A stretch of DNA of 64,000 nucleotides from an uncultured Bacteroidales bacterium (GCA_900317055.1 ONFF01000020.1:62001-126000), one strand, 5' to 3'. Positions 25,543-33,960 are shown, numbered from the stretch's first letter. Notes: generated from the sequence alone by a model not told the origin. Program-made: numbers and translations.

Positions 25543-26610
25543 ATGAATACTAAAATGAAAACAAAACATATTCTTTGGCTCCTTCCCCTGTTGCTGGTGG
25601 GTTGCGGTGAAACTGACCCGCAGCAACTCAAGGAGAAGCTCATTGGCGGTCCCGCCGAGGAGCGCGTCATCACCGTGGGTGTGCAGCGTATCGACACGGT
25701 GGGAGGTTTGGTGCGCAACAGCTACCCTGGCTACCTTGAAGAAGGCAACACCGTCGACATCAGCTTCAAATATGGCGGCACATTGCAGACGCTCAACGTG
25801 AAAGAAGGCAGCACGGTGCGCAAAGGACAAGTGCTGGCGCGTGTGTCCTCGCCACAGATGGAGAGCACACAACGCTCGGCACAAGCCACCCTTGAACAGG
25901 CCCAAGATGCCTACGACCGCCTGAAAAAGGTACACGACAAAGGCAGCCTCCCCGAAATCAAATGGCGCGAGATGGTGGCCAACCTTGAGAAAGCCCAAGC
26001 GGCACTCGACTTGGCCAACGCCATGCTCGCCGACAACACCGTCACTGCCCCCTTCGACGGCACTGTCACCAATTTGAGTGCCGTGAAAGGCGAGAGCATC
26101 ACGCCGCTGAAACCCATCATGCGCATCATCAGTACCGAGGGCTTGGTGGTGAAAATCAGCGTGCCGGAGAATGAAATCTCCAAGGTGCAGATTGGCGATG
26201 AGGCACAAATCCTCATCCCCGCCCTCGACAACCGTCGCTGCAAAGGCCATATCCTCGAAAAGAACATGACTTCATCGTTGCTCACGCATAGCTATCCCGT
26301 CAAAGTGCTCATTGATGAAAGAGACGAGGCTTTCACCCCTGGTATGATTGCCAAAGTGGTGCTGAGTGCGGATGTTGACAATGGCATTGTCGTCCCAGCC
26401 AATGCGGTCCTGATTAACAACGACGGCAAGTTCGTGTGGGTAGCGAAAGACGGTCGCGCAACGAGGCAAAACATCACCATCTCGGGCTATTCAGGCACGG
26501 GTGTGGTGGTGAGCGAAGGCTTGCATAGTGGCGACATTGTCATCGTGGAAGGATATCAGAAGGTTAGTGAAGGAATGAAAGTGGAATGTGGAATGCGGAA
26601 TGATGAATGA
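25543..26610 (+). CDS. RND efflux periplasmic adaptor (membrane fusion protein)
   Basis: The 355-residue lipoprotein (LLLVGCGETD) has the adaptor layout: lipoyl half-motifs (GTLQTLNVKEGSTVRKGQVL and TAPFDGTVTNLSAVKGE), a helical hairpin between them and a beta-barrel domain. It links the inner-membrane pump at 26691 to the TolC-like protein at 29786. Its final residues (ECGMRNDE) and stop codon are supplied by the left arm of a CATTCNN element, so the original C-terminus was probably changed. Confidence 0.92.
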   Translation: MNTKMKTKHILWLLPLLLVGCGETDPQQLKEKLIGGPAEERVITVGVQRIDTVGGLVRNSYPGYLEEGNTVDISFKYGGTLQTLNVKEGSTVRKGQVLARVSSPQMESTQRSAQATLEQAQDAYDRLKKVHDKGSLPEIKWREMVANLEKAQAALDLANAMLADNTVTAPFDGTVTNLSAVKGESITPLKPIMRIISTEGLVVKISVPENEISKVQIGDEAQILIPALDNRRCKGHILEKNMTSSLLTHSYPVKVLIDERDEAFTPGMIAKVVLSADVDNGIVVPANAVLINNDGKFVWVAKDGRATRQNITISGYSGTGVVVSEGLHSGDIVIVEGYQKVSEGMKVECGMRNDE

Positions 26611-26676
26611 TGAATGTCGCGATGCGACGCGGGGCTTCGCCCTTCATTCAGCATTCAGCATTCATAATTCAGCATT
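26584..26676. repeat. CATTCNN inverted-heptad element overlapping the adaptor stop
   Basis: The left arm has five GAATGNN heptads (26584-26618). The first 27 nt are coding and include the adaptor stop TGA at 26608-26610. The right arm has four heptads plus CATT (26645-26676). The spacer is GC-rich (GCGATGCGACGCGGGGCTTC). Confidence 0.85.
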
Positions 26677-26690
26677 AAAAGAAAAACTTA

Positions 26691-29600
26691 ATGAATAAGT
26701 TAAAACGAAATACGGGTATCATCAGCGGAAGCATACTGCGTCAGAAGATAGTCTGGGCGGTAGTGGCGGTCATTGTGGCCTTTGGTATCTATGCCCTCGT
26801 CGACATGAAGAAGGACGAGTTTCCGGCCTATACCATCCGCTTGGGCATCGTGGCGGGCGTATATCCTGGCGCCAACTCTGAGGAGGTGGAAGCCCAGCTT
26901 ACCAAGCCTTTGGAACAGCTGCTGTTTGAAATGCCCGAGGTGGACCGCAAGAACACCTATTCTGTTACCAAGGAGGGGATGTGCTACATCTACACCAGCC
27001 TCGATGAGTCGGTGAAGGACAAGGATATCGCGTGGTCGAAGATTCGGCATAAAATCAACGAATCCAAGGCGTTAAAATTTCCTGCGGGCGTGTTGGCTAT
27101 CGCCGTCATCGATGACTTCGGCAATACCTCTTCGCTGCTCATCGCCATGGAGTCGGCTGACAAGACCTACCGCGAGATGCACGACTATACCGACGACCTC
27201 ACTCATCGCCTGCGTGCCATCCCCGAGATGGGCAATGTGCGCGTGATGGGCGAGCAAAACGAGGAGATCGCCGTCATCATCGACAAGGAAAAACTCTCGT
27301 TCTATGGCATCAGTCCCAACACACTGATGTTGCAATACGCTTCGCAAGGTCTGCTGACCACCACGGGCACCATGCAGGGCGATGATTTCGACCAGCCGTT
27401 GCACATCGAGAATCCCATGGTCAGCGAGCAGGAACTCGAAGAGCAGATCATCTATTCCGACGCGGCAGGCAACACCATCCGCCTGCGCGATGTGGCCACC
27501 GTCGAACGCCGCATGGCCGAGTCATCCAAAGTGGTCAACTTCAACGGCAACGATGCCTTGATTATCAGCGTGGAGATGCGTAAGGGCTACAATATCGTGG
27601 CCTTTGGTCGAGAAGTGGAGAAGGTGCTTTCCGAGTTTAAGGCCACCCTGCCTGACAGCGTGAAGCTCTACCGCATCACCGACCAACCCAAGGTTGTACA
27701 GAAGTCTGTCAGCTCGTTCCTCCGCGACCTGCTCATCTCCATGATTGTCGTCATCGTGGTCATGCTGCTGCTGTTCCCCTTCCGCACGGCGCTCATCGCC
27801 AGCTCGGGACTGCCTATTTGTACGGCATTCAGCATCGGGATGATGTATCTCTTTGGCATTGAATTGAATACCGTTACCTTGGCAGCACTTATCGTCGTGC
27901 TCGGCATGATTGTGGACGACTCCATCATCAATATCGACGGCTATATCGACAAGTTGAGCCAGGGCTACAAGCCCTTTGAAGCTGCAGTGAGTAGCGCCCG
28001 TGAGCTCTTCATGCCCATGTTCATCGCTACGGCCGCCATTGCCTGCATGTTCTTCCCGATGACGCGTATCATCACGGGGCCTTTGGGCGAGTTTGTGCAG
28101 CTCTTCCCTTGGACTGTGGCCTTCTCTCTGATGGCTTCTTTGGCCTACGCCATGCTTGTCATCCCTGGACTTGAGATTATGTTCATCAAGCCGGAAGACA
28201 AGCCACGACACAATGGCTTCGTGAGGGCACAGATGCGGTTTTTCGGTTTTCTGCAGCGCATCTACGACAAAATGCAGAGCCATTGTTTCAAGCACCCGTT
28301 GTTTACCATTGGCATGGGTATTGGCTCTATCGTTCTAGGCGTGCTGATGTTCTTGGCCTTACATGTGCAGATGATGCCTATGGCCGAGCGTGACTGTTTT
28401 GCTGTTGAGATCCGTCTGCCCGAAGGCAGCAGTCTTGAAGCCACCACGAAGGTCAGCGACTCGTTACAACACTTGATGCTTGCCGACAAGCGCGTCACCT
28501 CCGTGACGGCTTTCATCGGCGAGAGCGCACCGCGTTTCCATGTGACCTATTCACCCAGCATACCCGCGTCCAACCTCTCGCAGCTGGTTGTCAACACCAC
28601 TTCAAAGAAGACCACCGAAGCCTTGCTGAAAGAATGGGACGACAAGTATTCCTATTATTTCCCTGAAGCCTATGTGCGTTTTCGCCAACTGGACTATCAA
28701 GCCGTTTCAACGCCTGTCGAGGTTTATGTTTATGGCGATGACTACAGCAAGACCGCGCCTGTGGCGCAGCAAATCAAGGACTATATGCTTACCCTTGACA
28801 AGGAGCTGCGTTGGGTGCACACCGATTACGACGAGCAGCTGTCGTCGGTGAAAGTGACCATGAAACCCGAGGAGTGTGCCCGGTTGGGACTCACCAAAGG
28901 CTTCCTCTCCTTGGATTTGGCCAGTAGCCTCAACGGCCAGCCCTTGACTACCGTTTGGGAAGGCAGTCGAGGCATCCCCGTGCGGTTGTATTCCCAGCAA
29001 AACTACGACCCCAACAACTACGAATCCGTCCAAAACCAACTGATTCCGACCATGGTGCCTGGCACCAATGTGCCACTCCGTCAGGTAGCCGACATCAGTC
29101 CTGAATGGCATCCCGCGCAGTTGGTGCACCGCAACGGCAAGAACGCCATCACCGTAGCCGCCGACATGAAATTCTGGAGGCCGCAGACGGTGAGCATGAA
29201 GAAGATACAGCAATACATCAATACGGAAATCACACCCAACTTGCCCGAAGGCGTGAGCATCGAATACGGTGGTCTTTCATCTCTCAACACCAGCGTCATC
29301 CCGCAGCTGCTGAAGAGCCTGATTGCTGCCATTTTGGTGCTTTTGGTGTTCTTGGTTGCCTATTTCAAAAAGTTGAATCTGGCCATTCTCACCTTGGGTT
29401 CCAGCGCCTTGTGCATGTTCGGCGCCTTCTTTGGCGAGTGGCTCTTTGGACTCGACTTCGGCATGACTTCTTTGTTGGGTATCGTCAGCTTGATTGGTAT
29501 CATCATGCGAAACGGCATTGTCATGTACGAATATGCCGAGACGCTCCGTACCGAGGAGGGCATGCCCACCAAGGAAGCCGCCATGAAGGCTGGTAGCCGC

Positions 29601-29789
29601 CGCATGAGGCCTATCTTCCTGACCTCGGCCACCACCGCTTTGGGTGTGTTGCCGATGATTATCTCACGCAACCCACTCTGGATGCCCATGGGCGTGGTCA
29701 TTTGTTTCGGTGTGGTGCTTTCGATGGTCATCATTTTGGCCGTGATGCCCGTGATGTATTGGCAAATCTTTAGAAAGAGTAAGTCATGA
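26691..29789 (+). CDS. RND efflux transporter permease (AcrB/HAE-type superfamily)
   Basis: The 1032-residue inner-membrane pump has twelve predicted helices in two pseudo-repeats, each with a large periplasmic loop. The proton-relay aspartates are in LGMIVDDSIINIDGY (TM4). The second half has GIIMRNGIVMYEY and the usual FLTSATTALGVLPM. The substrate could be drugs, bile salts or fatty acids; the sequence does not say. It overlaps the TolC-like gene by 4 nt. Confidence 0.95.
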   Translation: MNKLKRNTGIISGSILRQKIVWAVVAVIVAFGIYALVDMKKDEFPAYTIRLGIVAGVYPGANSEEVEAQLTKPLEQLLFEMPEVDRKNTYSVTKEGMCYIYTSLDESVKDKDIAWSKIRHKINESKALKFPAGVLAIAVIDDFGNTSSLLIAMESADKTYREMHDYTDDLTHRLRAIPEMGNVRVMGEQNEEIAVIIDKEKLSFYGISPNTLMLQYASQGLLTTTGTMQGDDFDQPLHIENPMVSEQELEEQIIYSDAAGNTIRLRDVATVERRMAESSKVVNFNGNDALIISVEMRKGYNIVAFGREVEKVLSEFKATLPDSVKLYRITDQPKVVQKSVSSFLRDLLISMIVVIVVMLLLFPFRTALIASSGLPICTAFSIGMMYLFGIELNTVTLAALIVVLGMIVDDSIINIDGYIDKLSQGYKPFEAAVSSARELFMPMFIATAAIACMFFPMTRIITGPLGEFVQLFPWTVAFSLMASLAYAMLVIPGLEIMFIKPEDKPRHNGFVRAQMRFFGFLQRIYDKMQSHCFKHPLFTIGMGIGSIVLGVLMFLALHVQMMPMAERDCFAVEIRLPEGSSLEATTKVSDSLQHLMLADKRVTSVTAFIGESAPRFHVTYSPSIPASNLSQLVVNTTSKKTTEALLKEWDDKYSYYFPEAYVRFRQLDYQAVSTPVEVYVYGDDYSKTAPVAQQIKDYMLTLDKELRWVHTDYDEQLSSVKVTMKPEECARLGLTKGFLSLDLASSLNGQPLTTVWEGSRGIPVRLYSQQNYDPNNYESVQNQLIPTMVPGTNVPLRQVADISPEWHPAQLVHRNGKNAITVAADMKFWRPQTVSMKKIQQYINTEITPNLPEGVSIEYGGLSSLNTSVIPQLLKSLIAAILVLLVFLVAYFKKLNLAILTLGSSALCMFGAFFGEWLFGLDFGMTSLLGIVSLIGIIMRNGIVMYEYAETLRTEEGMPTKEAAMKAGSRRMRPIFLTSATTALGVLPMIISRNPLWMPMGVVICFGVVLSMVIILAVMPVMYWQIFRKSKS

Positions 29790-31225
29790 AGAAGAATATC
29801 CTTTTGTTCCGACGGATTTGCAATCCGTCGGCCAAGAAAAGGGGATTTGAAATCCCCACTTCAATACGGCCGGATTACAAATCCGTCCGAACCGTGGCAT
29901 TAATGATTCTGCTTACATCATTTTCGGTTTCCTTGATGGCGCAAGAACCGCATCACCTCTCTGTTCAGGACTGCATCAAAATGGCCTTGGAGAACAACAT
30001 TGAACTGAAAAACAGCCAGTTGGAAATCGGCAAGGCGAGGGCAACGAAAAACGAAGCCCGAGCTGAATATTATCCCACAGTGTCAGCGCAAGCCGTGGCC
30101 TTCGATGCCTTGAACCCAATGCTTACCTTCGGCATCGAGGACATCGACAATGCACAGTTGAGGCAGCTTCTTTATACGCTTTATGCCGAATATGGCTCCA
30201 ATATGGGTCTGGACAAGGAATATTCCTTCGTGCAGAATGGCGTGATGTTCAACGCGATGGCTACAGAGCCGATCTATGCTGGAGGCCGTATCCGTAATGG
30301 CAACAAACTCGCCAAATTGGGCATCGAAGCTGCAGAGACCCAAGCAAGAGTGAAGGAAGACGAAGTCTGTCTGCAAACCGAGACGCTCTATTGGCAAATC
30401 GTGGCCTTGCAAGAGAAACTGGCCACCTTGGACCAACTTGACCGACTCTTGGATACCTTGGACAAAGACCTGTCGGGAGCCATTGAAGCAGGCTTGGCCA
30501 TGCCCACCGACCAATTCAAGCTGAAAGTGAAGCAGAACGAGAGCCAACTCAACCGTAAGAAAGTCACGGATGGCATCACCCTACTCAAGATGGCCTTGGC
30601 GCAAACCATCGGCACAGATTGGCAAACAATGGTGCTCACCGATACTTTGGGCATGGAGACCGAGCCAACGGCCTACTACAAGCAACCTAATGAAGCAGTT
30701 TCGCTGCGCAACGAAAGCCATCTCCTCGACCTCTCGTTGCAAGCCGAAAAGCTGAAAAAGAAGATGACCCTCGGCGAGGCTTTGCCCTCGCTGTTAGTGG
30801 GTGGCAGTGTAAACTATCATACCATTATGGAGAACACCAAACCCAATGCATTGGTCTTCGCTGTGCTGCAAGTGCCCATCACCGACTGGCACAAGACCTC
30901 TATCAAGCTGAAGAAGCACAACCTCGACGCCGAGATGGCCGAAAACACGCGCCGCGACCTCACCGAGAAGATGGAGATGCAGACCAACCAAGCTTGGTTC
31001 AACCTTGAGCAGAGCTGGCTGCGCATCACCATGGCGCAAACCGCTCTCAACGACGCCGAAGCCAATTTAAAAATCACAGAGGATTATTACGAGGCTGGAC
31101 TGGTGGCTTTGTCGGATGTGCTCGAAGCCCAGACCCTACTTAAGCAAAGCCGTGATGAGTTGACCGACAGCCGCGTGGAGTATCGCATTAATTTGGTGAC
31201 CTATAGGCAGCTGGCAAAGGATTAA
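29786..31225 (+). CDS. TolC-family outer-membrane efflux protein with palindromic insert in its signal region
   Basis: The 479-residue outer-membrane channel has paired outer-membrane-efflux repeats (LSVQDCIKMALENNIELKNS and the coiled-coil repeat later). The signal region is odd. MKKNILLF is followed by about 28 residues encoded by a three-hairpin DNA element, then by MILLTSFSVSLMAQ, an ordinary hydrophobic core with a cleavage site. The element is in frame. Removing it leaves a normal signal peptide. Translation could instead begin at the internal ATG of MILLTSF. Confidence 0.9.
   Translation: MKKNILLFRRICNPSAKKRGFEIPTSIRPDYKSVRTVALMILLTSFSVSLMAQEPHHLSVQDCIKMALENNIELKNSQLEIGKARATKNEARAEYYPTVSAQAVAFDALNPMLTFGIEDIDNAQLRQLLYTLYAEYGSNMGLDKEYSFVQNGVMFNAMATEPIYAGGRIRNGNKLAKLGIEAAETQARVKEDEVCLQTETLYWQIVALQEKLATLDQLDRLLDTLDKDLSGAIEAGLAMPTDQFKLKVKQNESQLNRKKVTDGITLLKMALAQTIGTDWQTMVLTDTLGMETEPTAYYKQPNEAVSLRNESHLLDLSLQAEKLKKKMTLGEALPSLLVGGSVNYHTIMENTKPNALVFAVLQVPITDWHKTSIKLKKHNLDAEMAENTRRDLTEKMEMQTNQAWFNLEQSWLRITMAQTALNDAEANLKITEDYYEAGLVALSDVLEAQTLLKQSRDELTDSRVEYRINLVTYRQLAKD
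29808..29893. repeat. in-frame palindromic element inside the tolC-like gene
   Basis: Three successive hairpins occur: CCGACGGATTtgcAATCCGTCGG (29809-29831), GGGGATTtgAAATCCCC (29841-29857) and CGGATTacAAATCCG (29871-29885), ending CCGAACC. It belongs with the elements at 2113, 6669 and 7993 but lies within codons 8-36. Confidence 0.85.
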
Positions 31226-31258
31226 CGCCCCATATCTTTGAGTTTTGCACGATTTTTG

Positions 31259-31266
31259 TAATTTTG
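31259..31266 (+). promoter_or_regulatory. -7 box for the DUF2147 gene
   Basis: TAATTTTG lies 24 nt before ATG 31291. Confidence 0.55.
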
Positions 31267-31290
31267 CCGCCTGATTCAAAACTCAATCTA

Positions 31291-31728
31291 ATGAAAAAAC
31301 TCCTTTTTTTAGTCCTTTTCGTGGCCACGGCCATGCTCGGACAGGCCCAAGTCAGCAAGATGATTGGCCAATGGAACACTTATGACGACAATACGGGCGA
31401 CCTGCGCTCTACCGTTAAAATCTATGAAGAAAACGGCACATACGAAGCGGTGATCATCACTCTTTATGAAAAAGATGCCAACGGTAAATTTCAGGTAATG
31501 AAGGCCCCTTACGCCAAAGAATACGAAGGCGTGGTCGGCACACACCTCTTCAAGGAGATGAAGGCTGACGATGACCTGTTGAGAGGCAAGATCTACGACC
31601 CCGAAAGCAAGAAGACCTACAATGCCAAGGTGACTTACAAGGCCAAAACCGACGAACTCAGCGTGCGCGGCTCGTTGGACAGAGCCGGACTGCTGGGCCG
31701 TTCGCAAGTGTGGAAACGCAAGAAATAG
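31291..31728 (+). CDS. DUF2147 family secreted protein
   Basis: The 145-residue protein has a signal peptide (ends GQAQ) and the DUF2147 pattern: IGQWNTYDDNTG, a VKIYEENGTYEAVIITLYE strand pair, then GKIYDPESKKTYNAKV and a terminal LSVRGSLDRAGLLGRSQVWKR. The family is predicted to be a small periplasmic beta-barrel of unknown role. It follows the efflux operon but has its own promoter. Confidence 0.88.
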   Translation: MKKLLFLVLFVATAMLGQAQVSKMIGQWNTYDDNTGDLRSTVKIYEENGTYEAVIITLYEKDANGKFQVMKAPYAKEYEGVVGTHLFKEMKADDDLLRGKIYDPESKKTYNAKVTYKAKTDELSVRGSLDRAGLLGRSQVWKRKK

Positions 31729-31735
31729 ATTTTTC

Positions 31736-31912
31736 TCACGCAGAATTCGCAGAACTATTTGAATCTCGATGCGACATATAATTTCTCACGCAGAATTCGC
31801 AGAATAATATGAAGCACAAAGCGACATTTCCTTTCTCACGCAGAAATCGCAGAATTGTTTGACATTAGGTTTGCGTCCGGTAGGTTCTGCGCTTTCTGCG
31901 TATTCTGCGTGA
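31736..31912. repeat. three 50-bp tandem units plus TTCTGCGNN inverted arm
   Basis: The core TCACGCAGAATTCGCAGAA starts at 31736, 31786 and 31836, exactly 50 bp apart, with CGCAGAANN nonamers inside. The opposite arm, three TTCTGCGNN nonamers, is at 31885-31912. A single-unit copy is at 62148-62235. The whole can fold into a long stem. Confidence 0.85.
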
Positions 31913-31917
31913 TATAT

Positions 31918-32079
31918 TTATACATCAAATTTGAATTCGGCATCAAACCAGCCAGTGTCTTCCTTTAAAAGATCGTATTCTTCGCCCGTTTGGTGGTCAA
32001 CCACATGCACGGTGCCTTTGATGTCGTCATAGGTGAAGGTAAACTGTGAGTTTACGTCGTCGTCTTTAGGTACGTCCAT
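31918..32079 (-). CDS. small acidic protein of 53 residues
   Basis: The product begins MDVPKDDDVNSQFTFTYDD and ends TGWFDAEFKFDV. It is strongly acidic with no signal peptide or membrane helix. I do not recognise a family. Support for it being real: a perfect TATTTTTG promoter at 32107-32114, 28 nt before the ATG, and an amphipathic beta-strand pattern (KGTVHVVDHQTGEEYDLLKE) typical of a folded protein. Confidence 0.6.
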   Translation of the reverse strand: MDVPKDDDVNSQFTFTYDDIKGTVHVVDHQTGEEYDLLKEDTGWFDAEFKFDV

Positions 32080-32106
32080 TTTAAATGTTGTCTATAATTG
32101 AGGGTG

Positions 32107-32114
32107 CAAAAATA
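32107..32114 (-). promoter_or_regulatory. -7 box for the 53-residue protein
   Basis: On the minus strand this reads TATTTTTG, 28 nt upstream of the ATG. Confidence 0.5.
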
Positions 32115-32121
32115 CTAATTA

Positions 32122-32152
32122 ATTATGAATTATGAATGCTGAATGCTGAATG
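32122..32152. repeat. left arm (GAATGNN) of the gene-bearing CATTCNN element
   Basis: ATTATGAATTATGAATGCTGAATGCTGAATG is followed by GACGCGAAGCGACGC. Its inverted partner is the array at 32535-32625. The four-helix-bundle gene fills the space between. Confidence 0.75.
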
Positions 32153-32169
32153 ACGCGAAGCGACGCTGA

Positions 32170-32517
32170 TTATTTATGCTGGTTTTTTGTTATGGCTGTT
32201 AGGATGCTTAATAGCTCTTCACATTTGTCATTCAGATCATTAAACATTTCGTCTGGAAGGTAATCTGTAGCATGGATAATGTCAAGCCAATAACTGGTTT
32301 CACTTGCTTCTTTCAAAGCAATGCTCATTTTGGCATAGAAATCAGGCTTGGTTTGTGCCCTGACTCCTTCTGCTACATTAGCACCAATGCTAGTTCCTGC
32401 ACGTAGTACCTGTTTAGACATAACATATTCATGCTTCTCTTCACATAACCATTGATATGCTCTAATGATATCTATGGCAAAGTCTCTGCTTTTAGTCTTT
32501 ATTATATTATCTCCCAT
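32170..32517 (-). CDS. four-helix-bundle protein (23S rRNA intervening-sequence protein family)
   Basis: The 115-residue all-alpha protein has the family hallmark QVLRAGTSIGANVAEG and a C-terminal WLDIIHATDYL...ELLSILTAITK. Family members occur in rRNA intervening sequences and as scattered chromosomal genes; the molecular role is unknown. The gene lies exactly between the two inverted arms of a CATTCNN element, as if it were cargo. It is AT-rich compared with pgi. Confidence 0.9.
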   Translation of the reverse strand: MGDNIIKTKSRDFAIDIIRAYQWLCEEKHEYVMSKQVLRAGTSIGANVAEGVRAQTKPDFYAKMSIALKEASETSYWLDIIHATDYLPDEMFNDLNDKCEELLSILTAITKNQHK

Positions 32518-32534
32518 TTCGTTTTATTTTTAAT

Positions 32535-32625
32535 CATTCCACATTCCACATTCCACATTCAGCATTCAGCATTCCACATTCAGCATTCAGCATTCCACAT
32601 TCAGCATTCCACATTCAGCATTCCA
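32535..32625. repeat. array of 13 perfect heptads (CATTCCA/CATTCAG)
   Basis: Thirteen uninterrupted heptads, each CATTCCA or CATTCAG, occupy 91 bp and end 3 nt before the pgi stop codon. They are the right arm of the gene-bearing element. Pure arrays of this kind often vary in copy number. Confidence 0.9.
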
Positions 32626-32628
32626 CAT

Positions 32629-33960
32629 TTAAAGATTCAGCCGTTTATTCAGCGCAGCCGTCTGCTCCTCAAACCCTTTCTTGCCCAGCAAAGCGAACAT
32701 GTTCTTCTTGTAGGCTTCCACGCCGGGTTGGTCGAAGGGATTCACATCCAGCATGTAGCCGCTGACGGCGCAGGCCATCTCGAAGAAATAGATCAGTTCG
32801 CCGAGGACCTTTTCGGAGACTTCGGGTATGACGATGCGCAGGTTCGGTACGCCGCCGTCCTCGTGGGCCAGCACGGTGCCGAGTTCAGCCTTGTGGTTCA
32901 CCTCGCTGATGCGCTTGCCGGCGATGTAGTTGAGTTGGTCGAGGTCTTCGTTCTCCATGGGGATACGGAGCTCGTGGTTCGAGTTCTCCACCGAAATCAC
33001 CGTCTCGAAGAGGTTACGCAGACCGTCCTGGATGTATTGTCCCATCGAATGCAAGTCGGTGCTGAAGGTGACCGAAGCGGGGAAGATGCCCTTGTGCTGT
33101 TTGCCGTGGCTCTCGCCGTAGAGTTGTTTCCACCATTCGCTGAAATACACCAGACGCGGCTCATAGTTGACCATGATCTCGTTGGTCAGGCCTTGGGCGT
33201 AGAGGGCTTGACGCACCACGGCATATTGCGTGACGGGGTTCTCAAGGGTGGGGCAGGCTTTGCATTGTTTCTCCATTTCGACGGCGCCCTTCACCAAGGC
33301 GCGGATGTCGATGCCCGCCATGGCGATAGGCAGCAAGCCCACGGGAGTGAGCACCGAGAAGCGGCCGCCCACATCGTCGGGGACGATATAGGTCTTGTAG
33401 CCTTTTACGTTGGCTAGTTGCTTCAAAGCGCCACGAGCCTTGTCGGTGATGGCAATGATGCGCGAGGCGGCCTCCTGTTCGCCGTATTTGTTGATGATAT
33501 GTTGCTTGAGAATACGGAAGGCGATGGCGGGTTCCGTCGTCGTGCCCGACTTGGAAATGACGGCCAACGAGTAGTCTTTCTTATCGAGGATGGCCATGAG
33601 GTCGTGGAGGTAGTCCTCGCTCATGTTATGGCCAGCATAGACGATGAGCGGCTTCTCGCCAGTGAGTGGTGCGAAGTGGTTCTGCAACGCCTCGATAACG
33701 GCACGGGCGCCGAGATAGGAGCCGCCTATGCCGATGACGACGAAGATGTCCGACTTCTTGCGCAGGTCGGCAGCCGTCTTCTCAATGTCGGCTAACAGGC
33801 TTTCATCGATTTCGGAAGGCAAGTTCACCCAACCCAAAAAGTCGTTTCCGGCACCAGTTTTATTAAAAACCGTCTCGTAAACATTTGATATTCTTGATTC
33901 TAATGAATTGACGACCGCTTTGTCCAAAAACGGTTCGGCGTGTGTGAGGTCGATTTTCAT
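32629..33960 (-). CDS. pgi: glucose-6-phosphate isomerase
   Basis: Pgi interconverts glucose-6-phosphate and fructose-6-phosphate. The 443-residue product, a normal length for this phylum, shows VVIGIGGSYLGARAVIEAL, SKSGTTTEPA, GGRFSVLTPVGL and the C-terminal signature with FDQPGVEAYK. ATG 33960 was chosen because it starts the conserved MKIDLTHAEPF and has a near-consensus TATCTTCG box 25 nt upstream. Confidence 0.97.
   Translation of the reverse strand: MKIDLTHAEPFLDKAVVNSLESRISNVYETVFNKTGAGNDFLGWVNLPSEIDESLLADIEKTAADLRKKSDIFVVIGIGGSYLGARAVIEALQNHFAPLTGEKPLIVYAGHNMSEDYLHDLMAILDKKDYSLAVISKSGTTTEPAIAFRILKQHIINKYGEQEAASRIIAITDKARGALKQLANVKGYKTYIVPDDVGGRFSVLTPVGLLPIAMAGIDIRALVKGAVEMEKQCKACPTLENPVTQYAVVRQALYAQGLTNEIMVNYEPRLVYFSEWWKQLYGESHGKQHKGIFPASVTFSTDLHSMGQYIQDGLRNLFETVISVENSNHELRIPMENEDLDQLNYIAGKRISEVNHKAELGTVLAHEDGGVPNLRIVIPEVSEKVLGELIYFFEMACAVSGYMLDVNPFDQPGVEAYKKNMFALLGKKGFEEQTAALNKRLNL

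Noticed and set aside
27522-28295. Open frame antisense to the RND pump
   Set aside because: It is a shadow frame rich in His, Glu and Arg with no family features.
31736-31912. CRISPR array with 50-bp period
   Set aside because: There are only three units with diverged intervals and an inverted arm, and no cas genes. It fits the inverted-word elements.
32535-32625. CRISPR-like array
   Set aside because: The unit is a 7-nt word with no spacers and no cas genes are nearby, so it is a tandem repeat.
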